The position numbers and the translations under genes were made by a program. The notes under the pieces were generated by a model, which saw only the letters and a list, made by a program, of their open reading frames with translations, was not told the origin of the DNA and searched no databases. Positions 1-6,709 of a stretch of DNA of 37,450 nt are shown in pieces. The DNA is from CAVOBC01 sp963693635 (GTDB taxonomy: Bacteria; Pseudomonadota; Gammaproteobacteria; Pseudomonadales; Azotimanducaceae), in the NCBI GenBank assembly GCA_963693635.1, contig CAVOBC010000005.1:1-37450 (forward strand). The letters run 5' to 3'. Every line of letters begins with the position of its first letter. Within the stretch, counting starts at the first letter, position 1.

Positions 1-1542
1 CCATAGTGGCCCGCTGGTGTTAACGGCACTGTGCGTTGCCACGGGGAAGAAGTCGTTGGCGTGGGCGAGTTCATGGAACAAAAGCCCGACGAGACCAATC
101 TCAATGTGGCTGCTGGTTCTGGGAGCGATATTGTTGCGGCGCAGAATCTCGCCATCCTTGATGGGAAAAGACAGAAAGTCGAATTGCAGTGCGTGGCCGA
201 ACTCCGCGCGATAGTCGGGCGCTGTGTCGACGTCTAGCCGCTCTGCCGCAGTCAGCCAGATGCTGGCCGGGTCGAGGTAGATAGCGCCGGTGATTGCCCA
301 ATAGAAGGATGGGCGGATGTCGTGTGAGATGACGATGGCAGTTGCGGCGCGGGTCAGAAGGCGCATTTCCGGCCCCATACGCTGCAGTGCAATCTCAAAG
401 TTCCGGCCCATCCAGTCGTGGGACACAATGACGCGGTTCATGATGTCGTCGATATCAGGGTCGGAGGTCTCCATCCCGATCAGAGGCAGATCGCCCAGTG
501 AGCAGCTTGCCTGTTCGCGCACGGCTACGGCGCACCTGACCAGTGAGTCCCGGTGCGGAGTATTTGCCCGATAGGGACGTGATTTGGCCCGCATGCCGGG
601 CTTGTCGAGGAACAGTAGGTTGGACTCCACCTCCAGGGTTTGGGCAGCGATGGACGTGGCCCCGTGAACTTCACCGTCGTCGTCCTCGAAACGCACATAG
701 ATCCGGCCGGCGGCGGCATCGAGCGCAACGTGACTGAGTGCGCTCGCAAATATACTGAAAGTGGGTGTTGCTCCGGCAGCGATATGGGCCGTGATGGTGG
801 CCGCCGCCGTCCCAAGGCAAGCGCCTGTTGGTGTTGTCTGACACACGCTTAGGGCGATTGGCATGCCCGCGTCGGCTTGTGCGGTGACGTTGAGAGTGGC
901 GCCGGTGCCAACGTTGACCGCCGCGACAGCGAAGGCCCCGGACAGCGTGTCGAGGGGAAGCTTCAGAATGCCGTCGTTGTCCGCAGTTCGGGCGAGGGCC
1001 ACGACATCGGCAGAGGGTGTTTCCGAGACGCGAAGCTGGAGCGTGTTAACCCCCGGTATCAGGGGTGCAGACACGCCGGTGCAGGTGAAGTTGAAGCTGA
1101 CCGGGCGCGAGAAGCGTTCAGAGGGTGTCAGCGCGAGAACGAAACTTTCAACGCCGTTCGGCGCGAGAAAAACCGGATGGTTGCGCAGGCCTGTCGGGCG
1201 ATTGGTCACTGGATCGGTGCGCTGGAAGCTGAAGTCGCCCGGCGCGTTGTTGACCGATATTCGGCAGTTGCGCAGTAGCGTGCTCGTGCCGTTTGCCACG
1301 CTTGCGAAGACCGTTGCGGTTTCGCCAAGTGTGATCGAACGTGAGCTGGGCAGAACTGCCGCGTTAATCGATGCGACCGCGCTCGCAATGAACAGGGGGA
1401 GAACCGAGAGGACTGCAAGAGTCACAGCGGCGCGCCTTGGATAAGCGCCCGTACAACTTGGATAAGTGCCAGCGCAATTTGGATGGGCGCACGCGCAACT
1501 TGGATAGGCGGGCGGAACTAGCTTCGGTGTCGTGTTGGTCAT
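1..1542 (-). CDS. secreted HExxH metalloprotease-like protein (3' end outside window)
   Basis: One uninterrupted frame of 514 codons runs from an ATG at 1542 to the left edge, so the C-terminus is missing. Residues 1-38 are an unusually long, Cys/Pro/Tyr-rich n-region built of 7-residue repeats and ending in Arg-Arg. Residues 40-60 are hydrophobic and end in small residues, as in a signal peptide (AVTLAVLSVLPLFIASAVA). About residues 62-290 look like secreted beta-sandwich modules rich in Thr, Ala, Gly and Val with scattered Cys. The last part carries HELAHANDF (HELAH at 61-75), a HExxH zinc-protease motif; the third zinc ligand would lie outside the window. Similar secreted proteins with a HELAHANDF-type motif exist in other gammaproteobacteria, as far as I recall, without a known role. 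It is transcribed away from the desaturase remnant. The reading frame is certain, the export likely, and the protease activity inferred from the motif only. A GTG near codon 41 is an alternative start that would put the repeats in the leader. Confidence 0.75.
   Translation of the reverse strand, partial: MTNTTPKLVPPAYPSCACAHPNCAGTYPSCTGAYPRRAAVTLAVLSVLPLFIASAVASINAAVLPSSRSITLGETATVFASVANGTSTLLRNCRISVNNAPGDFSFQRTDPVTNRPTGLRNHPVFLAPNGVESFVLALTPSERFSRPVSFNFTCTGVSAPLIPGVNTLQLRVSETPSADVVALARTADNDGILKLPLDTLSGAFAVAAVNVGTGATLNVTAQADAGMPIALSVCQTTPTGACLGTAAATITAHIAAGATPTFSIFASALSHVALDAAAGRIYVRFEDDDGEVHGATSIAAQTLEVESNLLFLDKPGMRAKSRPYRANTPHRDSLVRCAVAVREQASCSLGDLPLIGMETSDPDIDDIMNRVIVSHDWMGRNFEIALQRMGPEMRLLTRAATAIVISHDIRPSFYWAITGAIYLDPASIWLTAAERLDVDTAPDYRAEFGHALQFDFLSFPIKDGEILRRNNIAPRTSSHIEIGLVGLLFHELAHANDFFPVATHSAVNTSGPLW
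1437..1520. repeat. 21-bp tandem repeat, four copies
   Basis: Units begin with TTGGAT at 1437, 1458, 1479 and 1500, a strict 21-bp period with diverged unit ends. On the minus strand they encode 7-residue units of the type YPSC(A/T)GA at residues ~13-38 of the secreted HExxH protein. The period is a multiple of three, so copy-number change would keep the frame. Confidence 0.85.
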
Positions 1543-1768
1543 CGCCTCGCACCTGTTATGAGTCAGGTCTCGTCCTCACCAAGCCTGCCAGCAATTCCGC
1601 AGTCGCTCAGGTTATCTTGAGCGAGTGTGATCGATCGTCACTGTGCAACACCTGAATGACAAGGCGCAGGCGCCAGGTCCGCGCGGGTCGCCGAGGTCAG
1701 GCACCGCCGCTAATGAAGGTGCCAGCGCACAGCGATCGGGCGCCTGCCGCGCTTCTTGATGGTTCCAG
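1543..1768. other. intergenic region upstream of the secreted protein
   Basis: I see no convincing gene here. It should contain the promoter of the leftward HExxH gene, but no clear -10/-35 pair was found by eye. Short GC-rich self-complementary stretches (for example GGCGCAGGCGCC near 1662) are present. Confidence 0.4.
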
Positions 1769-1822
1769 CCTTTCATGGAGCTCAAGCCGTTCATGGCATT
1801 AAAGCCTTTCATGGCACTAAAG
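1769..1822. repeat. 18-bp tandem repeat, three copies
   Basis: Three 18-bp units start at 1769, 1787 and 1805, consensus CCTTTCATGGCACTAAAG. The last unit is also the left end of the 78-bp dispersed repeat at 1805-1882, so the other two look like an expansion of that end. The second dispersed copy at 3399 has only one unit. Confidence 0.85.
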
Positions 1823-1882
1823 CAAAGTGTCGTGGTGTTCCCTGCGCGACAGCGCGGTGATCCGGCACCGTGAGATGTTGAT
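1805..1882. repeat. 78-bp dispersed repeat, copy 1
   Basis: By hand alignment this 78-bp stretch matches 3399-3476 without gaps at about 66 of 78 positions. Both copies share TGCGCGACAGCGCGG, ATCCGGCA and GTGAGATG. Copy 1 lies just upstream of the desaturase remnant, copy 2 just upstream of the small Tat-leader gene. Weaker similarity may continue some 25 bp further right. Function unknown; either a non-autonomous repeat or a shared upstream region. Confidence 0.75.
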
Positions 1883-1896
1883 AGAATTCGCCGGGA

Positions 1897-2691
1897 TTGC
1901 GACCGGTCGACATTTTTACCCGCGATGAGATTCGTCAACTCAGCCGACGCTCGAACTGGCAGGGCGCGGGATTGCTCATCCACTGCTGGTTCTCGATCAT
2001 TGCGACCTGGACCATTTGCGTTCTCTATCCGCACCCACTTCTGGTCTTTGTTGGCATTTTGATCGTCGGCGCTCGCCAACTCGGCTTTGGGGTCATCAAT
2101 CACGAGGCGGCGCACTATCTGTTGTTTGAAAACCGCAGGCTGAACGACTGGGCGGCGGAGTGGCTGACGGCGCGTCCGCTCTTTGGTGCCAGTGTAGTCG
2201 GGTACCGCCGCACGCATCCCCTTCATCATCGCCATACGCAGCAGCCCGGGGATCCGGATCTGCCACTGTCGGCTCCATTCCGACGACGCGCGCCAGCCTG
2301 CGCGGGAAGTTTGTGCGGGATCTGACCGGCCAGACAGGCTGGAAGCAGCGCAAACGAATCGTGGTTGATAGTTTCAGGAACCGGTCGGGGTAACTTGACG
2401 CGGTGCGCGGGGTCCGGCGACTCGGGCCGAATCTGATGATAAATCTGGTGTTCCTGACGGGATTCGCGGCCGCTGACACGTGGTGGCTTTATTTCGTGTT
2501 GTGGATTCTGCCGACGATGACGTGGGAACTCTTCATCTCAAGAATTCGTAACATCGGCGAGCACGGGGCGGTGGGTGACAAGGACAACCGCCAGCAGAAT
2601 ACGCGCACGACCCCTCGTGCGTTTGCTGATCGCGCCATATTTCGTGAACGATCACCTTGAGCATCATCTGCTCGCGTCAGCACCCCGGTGA
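1897..2691 (+). pseudogene. fatty acid desaturase, frameshifted remnant
   Basis: All three histidine boxes of a membrane fatty acid desaturase/hydroxylase are visible but not in one frame. HEAAH (2101-2115) and HPLHH (2215-2229) are in the frame opening at a TTG at 1897. The next segment (PTTRASLRGKFVRDL, GWKQRKR) needs a shift near 2265. A TAA at 2391-2393 interrupts that frame before RRLGPNLMINLVFLTGFAAA and the following membrane region. A second shift near 2605-2615 returns to the first frame for LIAPYFVNDHLEHHLL (HLEHH at 2653-2667), which stops at 2689-2691. The intact enzyme would use di-iron chemistry to modify an acyl chain in the membrane. Two shifts plus a stop make sequencing error alone unlikely, although surrounding genes are intact. 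The original C-terminus may have been replaced by sequence carrying the small minus-strand gene. Confidence 0.85.
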
Positions 2692-2728
2692 CGATCTCCT
2701 GCTCGCGCTGCCGGACGCCGATCCGGTG

Positions 2729-2926
2729 TCAGGCGTCTGTGTACCAGACAGAGATGATGAAACCGGGCTGGCCGCGCTCAGTGTTGTCAGTCATAAACGA
2801 CGATTGCTCAACGAACTGCACCGTGATGGCGGCACCCTTTTCGGCAAGCCATTCGTTAATCTCGGTTTCGCCTTCATGGACCTGAGACACGCGTTGGCGG
2901 AATATTTGTACTTTGACCTCTATCAC
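2729..2926 (-). CDS. small conserved-looking protein of unknown function
   Basis: A 65-residue frame from a GTG at 2926; a TTG at 2950 would add eight residues, and neither start has a well-placed ribosome binding site. The sequence has the texture of a real soluble protein: alternating charged and hydrophobic residues in a beta strand (VKVQIFRQRV), an acidic helix with EINEWLAE, a second strand (ITVQFVEQSS) and a final strand ending ISVWYTDA. This strand-helix-strand-strand pattern with EINEWL and a terminal SVWY recalls short uncharacterised proteins I have seen in bacterial genomes, but I cannot name a family. It lies convergent to, and just beyond, the end of the broken desaturase. Confidence 0.55.
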   Translation of the reverse strand: MIEVKVQIFRQRVSQVHEGETEINEWLAEKGAAITVQFVEQSSFMTDNTERGQPGFIISVWYTDA

Positions 2927-2950
2927 CTCACAAATTTTGAAGCCTGCCAA

Positions 2951-3398
2951 TCTTAACGGGTTTGCCGGTGTGTCTTGGTCAGATTTGGCCCACTTTCCTC
3001 GAGGGGGACAAGCCCGGTCGCAAGGTTAGTTTCGCGCATGCCGGGGGTCCGGTCGTCCTGCATGTGAGGGGGATGCGAGAGGCATGTGGGAGGGCGGCGA
3101 GCGGGTAGGCGGTGCCGATCCGACGTCGGGGATGGGAGCCGCCTCCGTTTGTTGCGTCCTGCTGGAACTCAGCATTCGGGAGGCGCCAATGGAGACTCAC
3201 CAATGGAAACGCGGGGGCAATATCGCTGGTATGCTGGGCGCATCACAACGACTTGCCGCGCGGGGATTGTCCGTCCAGAAGAGGCACAATCCAGAAGAGG
3301 CATAGGGGGTGGGTTGATTGTTAGGGGTGGCGAAACGTTGGAGTCGGGGCATAGGTTAGAAGCGGGTAGGAAAGCAGGGCAGACGGCCATGTCCTCTG
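2951..3398. other. gene-poor stretch
   Basis: No convincing gene was seen on either strand; open frames here have poor coding character. It contains a two-copy direct repeat TCCAGAAGAGGCA at 3274 and 3290 (16-bp spacing). Confidence 0.4.
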
Positions 3399-3476
3399 CC
3401 TTTCGTGGAACTAAAGCAATATGCTGCGGTGTTCTCTGCGCGACAGCGCGGCAATCCGGCAGCGTGAGATGCTGAT
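3399..3476. repeat. 78-bp dispersed repeat, copy 2
   Basis: Same length and orientation as copy 1 at 1805-1882, with about 12 differences in 78 positions by hand. It carries a single CCTTTCGTGGAACTAAAG module instead of three, and ends 69 bp before the GTG of the small Tat-leader gene. Confidence 0.75.
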
Positions 3477-3545
3477 GCAGGTATCGCGGATTTCGGCCAG
3501 TTCCAGGATCTAACGCGGTCATAGCAATAACAATCGAGTAGAAGC

Positions 3546-3770
3546 GTGGCGCAAGACAAATTGGCGCGGGAAGACAGACGACGCGTTCTCAAACTAATGG
3601 GGACCGCAGGGGCCGCAACGGTTGCGGGCGTCGCATTCTGGCCGAGGTCAGCGTTGGTGGACGCTGCGCGCGCCGCGATGTCCTCGCGAGTGTATGAAGA
3701 TGTCGGCGCAAGCCCGCTCGATAATCTGCTCGGCGTTCGATACGAGCCCTTGCACATCAAGGTCGTTTGA
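3546..3770 (+). CDS. short protein with Tat-type leader
   Basis: A 74-residue frame from a GTG at 3546. The N-terminal REDRRRVLKLMG followed by an Ala/Gly/Val-rich hydrophobic stretch fits a twin-arginine export signal. Only about 40 residues follow the hydrophobic segment, with no cofactor motif visible. It could be a small exported protein or accessory subunit, or the 5' remnant of a longer Tat substrate that lost its body. It precedes the DUF1499 gene by 67 bp and could be co-transcribed with it. The ribosome binding site is weak. Confidence 0.45.
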   Translation: MAQDKLAREDRRRVLKLMGTAGAATVAGVAFWPRSALVDAARAAMSSRVYEDVGASPLDNLLGVRYEPLHIKVV

Positions 3771-3837
3771 GTGCACGCCGGTGACGGGAGTTTCTTGCCA
3801 GGTACGTGGAACATCAATCAAAACAGGAAGTTCGCCC

Positions 3838-4599
3838 ATGACTGAACACTCACTGACGAATCAAGCTGAGGGGCGCTGGTGGAGCAAGCTGTTCATCGTC
3901 AGCGCGCTTGTCGCGCTCTTGTGCCTGGTCACCGCACCGCTTGGGCACAAATACGGTTTTGTCGAGTTGCTGCCCGCGTTTGGCAGCCTGATCGTATCGT
4001 TGCTGGCGGGCGCCGTCATCGTTATCGTCGGTACGGTGATGATTGTTGTTGCCCACAATAAAGGCCTGTTACGTGACCGCAATCTGACGGCGCTTGCCGT
4101 CGTGCTTGGCTGTATACCCATTGTCGTGATGTTGCCGCAGATGCTGGCCGGCCGTTCCGTCCCGCCCATTCATGACATTACGACCGATGTATCCGATCCA
4201 CCGCTCTTTCAGGCAGTACTACCGTTGCGTGCAGACGCGGGCAACCCCCCCGGCTACGGGTCGAAACAACAGTCTGCCGAGGAACTCGCGGCATTGCAGC
4301 AGGCTGCCTACCCCGCCGTGACCTCCCTTGAGACGTCGCTCCCGATGCCGCAAGCCGTCGCCCGTGCTGCCGAGGTGCTCGGAGCGCAGGGTCTCGAACT
4401 GGTGGATGTTAGTGACGACGACGGCCGGGTTGAGGCCACCGCGACGACCTTCTGGTTCGGCTTTAAGGACGACGTGGTGGTGCGGGTACGGGCGAACAGG
4501 GCGGGCTCAACGATTGACGTGCGATCAAAATCTCGCGTTGGTCAAAGCGACCTCGGGGCGAATGCCGCGCGGGTCATCCGCTTCCTCGAGGACTTTTGA
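3838..4599 (+). CDS. DUF1499 family membrane protein
   Basis: 253 residues from an ATG at 3838 preceded by AGGAAG; longer in-frame extensions to about 3622 read as non-coding. Three hydrophobic segments (about residues 17-37, 43-70 and 77-98) form a membrane region. The soluble C-terminal half contains the DUF1499 features: an Ala/Val-rich helix (MPQAVARAAEVLGAQGLELV), then VEATATTFWFGFKDDVVVRV and the closing STIDVRSKSRVGQSDLGANA..IRFL, which is characteristic of the family. The family is widespread in proteobacteria and has no established function. It is followed after 158 bp by the zinc-finger protein gene on the same strand. Confidence 0.88.
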   Translation: MTEHSLTNQAEGRWWSKLFIVSALVALLCLVTAPLGHKYGFVELLPAFGSLIVSLLAGAVIVIVGTVMIVVAHNKGLLRDRNLTALAVVLGCIPIVVMLPQMLAGRSVPPIHDITTDVSDPPLFQAVLPLRADAGNPPGYGSKQQSAEELAALQQAAYPAVTSLETSLPMPQAVARAAEVLGAQGLELVDVSDDDGRVEATATTFWFGFKDDVVVRVRANRAGSTIDVRSKSRVGQSDLGANAARVIRFLEDF

Positions 4600-4757
4600 C
4601 TGGCAAGTCGTGTTCAAGCGCCTGCTAGAATCTCTATGCCAATGTCAGTTTCGCCGGGCTCGGCGGTGGGATTCAAGGTTGGCGGAAGCAAATCGGTGAG
4701 GTCAACAATGCGGTGAGCAGGGCGAGAGTTTCTCGCGCTCTGCAAACGGAGGCGCGA

Positions 4758-5099
4758 ATGCGGTGTCCCAAGTGCTTGTCAGACATGGAGACGATCACGT
4801 TCAACGACGTCGAGATAGACCGGTGCTTGGATTGCTACGGCATCTGGTTCGACCATTTGGAACGCTCGCGTCTCGCCGGGCTCAAGGGTGCAGAGTCAAT
4901 CGACATCGGCGATGAAGAGACCGGCGCTCGTCACGACGGGATGGTCTACGTCGAATGTCCGCGCTGCTTCGGCATCATGGAAAGGATGGAAGCCGGATCA
5001 TCGAGTAGCCCCATTCACTATGACCTTTGCGTCAGTTGCCATGGCAGCTATTTCGACGCTGGCGAGTTTCGTCGATATCTCCTGAGCGAACGAAGCTGA
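4758..5099 (+). CDS. TFIIB-type zinc-finger protein
   Basis: 113 residues from the ATG at 4758, which has a strong ribosome binding site (GGAGG at 4748-4752); an upstream GTG at 4713 would add 15 unlikely residues. The protein begins with MRCPKC and continues to CLDCYGIWFD, a zf-TFIIB-like zinc ribbon (CPxC...CxxCxGxWxD). A second CPRC...CVSCHGSYFDAGEF ribbon follows at residues ~75-110. Such small double-ribbon proteins are common in proteobacteria; their partner and role are unknown, though nucleic-acid or protein binding is plausible. The gene is convergent with gatB, with a palindromic repeat between them. Confidence 0.88.
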   Translation: MRCPKCLSDMETITFNDVEIDRCLDCYGIWFDHLERSRLAGLKGAESIDIGDEETGARHDGMVYVECPRCFGIMERMEAGSSSSPIHYDLCVSCHGSYFDAGEFRRYLLSERS

Positions 5100-5134
5100 G
5101 GCCAGGCCGGCAACTGGTTCTGGGGCAGGAACGG

Positions 5135-5264
5135 GTTCTTTGTCCCAAAATTGTCATCCTGACAATTCCTGGGAGTCGGTTTGCAAGCAAACCTCGCACT
5201 TCCTGTAGAAAAGAGGCCTGCAGAAAAGAGGCCTTTAGAAAACGGCGGTGCATCCCTGCACCGC
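5135..5264 (-). repeat. intergenic palindromic repeat, copy A1
   Basis: Read on the minus strand it starts with the hairpin GGTGCAGGGATGCACC, continues with three 15-bp T-rich units (5204-5248), then GCGAGGTTTGCTTGCAA, and ends with the core AATTGTCAGGATGACAATT flanked by CCCA and TGGGAC. The same order of modules is found at 25135-25227 (one unit) and 37069-37181 (two units). It sits between the convergent ends of gatB and the zinc-finger gene, its hairpin end touching the gatB stop codon. Confidence 0.85.
5245..5264 (-). terminator. probable gatB terminator inside repeat A1
   Basis: A perfect stem with 8-bp arms GCGGTGCA/TGCACCGC and a 4-nt loop, followed on the minus strand by CGTTTTCT. 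It overlaps the last base of the gatB stop codon, so it is well placed to end the gatCAB transcript. Confidence 0.65.
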
Positions 5265-6709
5265 TAGGGTCGCAGTAGCTTTCTGACGATCTGGTTGACC
5301 TGCTGCGGATTTGCGGCGCCCCTGGTCTCTTTCATGACCCGACCCACGAAGAACCCCAGGACCTTGTCCTTGCCGGCCCGAAACTGATCAGCCTGCTTCG
5401 GATTGGCATCGATGATTGTGCTGATCAATGGTTCAAGTTCGGCACTGTCGGACACCTGTTTCAGGCCTTGTGCCTCAATGATGTCGTCGATGTCGCCGGC
5501 GCTCTCCCACATTTGGTCGAAGACCTGCTTGGCCGCTTTGCCCGAAATCGTCTTGTCGCTGATGCGGCTGATCAATTTTGCGAGCTGCAATGCGCTAATC
5601 GGCGATCCCGAGACATTTGCATCCTCACGGTGCAGTCGACCGAGCAGTTCCACTCGCACCCAGTTGCCGGCCGCGCGCGGGTCACCTGACTCGCTGGCAA
5701 CCTGCTCGAAGTAGTCGGAGAGCGCCCGACTCGACGTGAGTACCTGGGCGTCGTCCCCGCTGAGGGCATATTCGGCGACGAACCGGCGGGACCGGGCATC
5801 GGGGAGTTCGGGCAAGCTGGTGCGTATCTCGTCGATGTACTCGCGGCTGATCTGAACCGGCAACAGGTCCGGTTCCGGGAAGTAACGATAGTCGGTTGCG
5901 GTTTCCTTGCTCCGCATGGGGCGGGTTTCATCTTTGTCCGGATCGTAGAGCCGAGTCTCCTGCACGATTCGGCCACCTTCTTCGAGTACCTTGCGCTGGC
6001 GCACAATCTCGTACTCGATCGCTCGTTGCAGAAAGCGAAACGAATTGACGTTCTTGGTCTCGGTGCGAGTGCCGAATTCGTCTGTCCCGACTGGTCGGAT
6101 ACTGACGTTGGCATCGCAGCGAAACGAGCCCTCGGCCATTTCGCCGTCTGATACATCGAGCCACGTCACCAGCCGATGGATGGCGCGTGCATAGGCAACG
6201 GCTTCGTCGGACGAGCGCAATTCCGGTTCTGAAACAATCTCGATGAGCGGCGTTCCAGCGCGGTTGAGGTCGATGCCGGACATGCCACTGTAGTCTTCGT
6301 GTAGCGACTTGCCGGCGTCTTCTTCGAGGTGCGCGCGCGTGATGTTGATGACGCGTTCGCCAGCGTCGGTTTCGATCTTGAGCTGGCCGCCCTTGACGAT
6401 TGGCTCGTCCAACTGCGTGATCTGATAACCCTTCGGTAAGTCGGGGTAAAAGTAGTTCTTTCGATCGAAGACCGAGCGTTCACCGATTTCTGCACCGACA
6501 GCGAGGCCGAAACGCACGGCCTTTCGATACGCTTCGCCGTTAACGACCGGAAGGACGCCGGGCAGTCCCAGATCGACCGCACAGGCCTGTGAATTGGCAA
6601 CGGCACCAAAGGTTGTACTCGCACCCGAGAAGAGCTTGGACGTGGTTGACAGTTGTACGTGGATCTCGAGTCCAATGACGACCTCCCACACTGGCTGCGA
6701 CGGACTCAT
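5264..6709 (-). CDS. gatB: Asp/Glu-tRNA amidotransferase subunit B
   Basis: 481 residues, the usual length. GatB is the kinase/tRNA-binding subunit of GatCAB, which phosphorylates and amidates Glu-tRNA(Gln) and/or Asp-tRNA(Asn) in the cytoplasm. Family signatures are visible: WEVVIGLEIHVQL at the N-terminus, RKNYFYPDLPKGYQITQ, DLNRAGTPLIEIVSEPE and FRCDANVSIRP. The C-terminal YqeY-like tail contains VGRVMKETRGAANPQQVNQI. The ATG overlaps the gatA stop (ATGA), so the two are translationally coupled. The order gatC-gatA-gatB is the common operon form. Confidence 0.98.
   Translation of the reverse strand: MSPSQPVWEVVIGLEIHVQLSTTSKLFSGASTTFGAVANSQACAVDLGLPGVLPVVNGEAYRKAVRFGLAVGAEIGERSVFDRKNYFYPDLPKGYQITQLDEPIVKGGQLKIETDAGERVINITRAHLEEDAGKSLHEDYSGMSGIDLNRAGTPLIEIVSEPELRSSDEAVAYARAIHRLVTWLDVSDGEMAEGSFRCDANVSIRPVGTDEFGTRTETKNVNSFRFLQRAIEYEIVRQRKVLEEGGRIVQETRLYDPDKDETRPMRSKETATDYRYFPEPDLLPVQISREYIDEIRTSLPELPDARSRRFVAEYALSGDDAQVLTSSRALSDYFEQVASESGDPRAAGNWVRVELLGRLHREDANVSGSPISALQLAKLISRISDKTISGKAAKQVFDQMWESAGDIDDIIEAQGLKQVSDSAELEPLISTIIDANPKQADQFRAGKDKVLGFFVGRVMKETRGAANPQQVNQIVRKLLRP

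Noticed and set aside
863..1444. 193-codon plus-strand frame opposite the secreted protein
   Set aside because: It is the antisense shadow of the minus-strand HExxH gene, which has a signal segment and a motif, whereas the plus-strand translation has neither.
2688..2885. Plus-strand continuation of the desaturase (a VYQTEMMKPGW-like stretch)
   Set aside because: The resemblance is weak and the minus-strand small protein over the same bases looks more coding; the desaturase frame stops at 2691.
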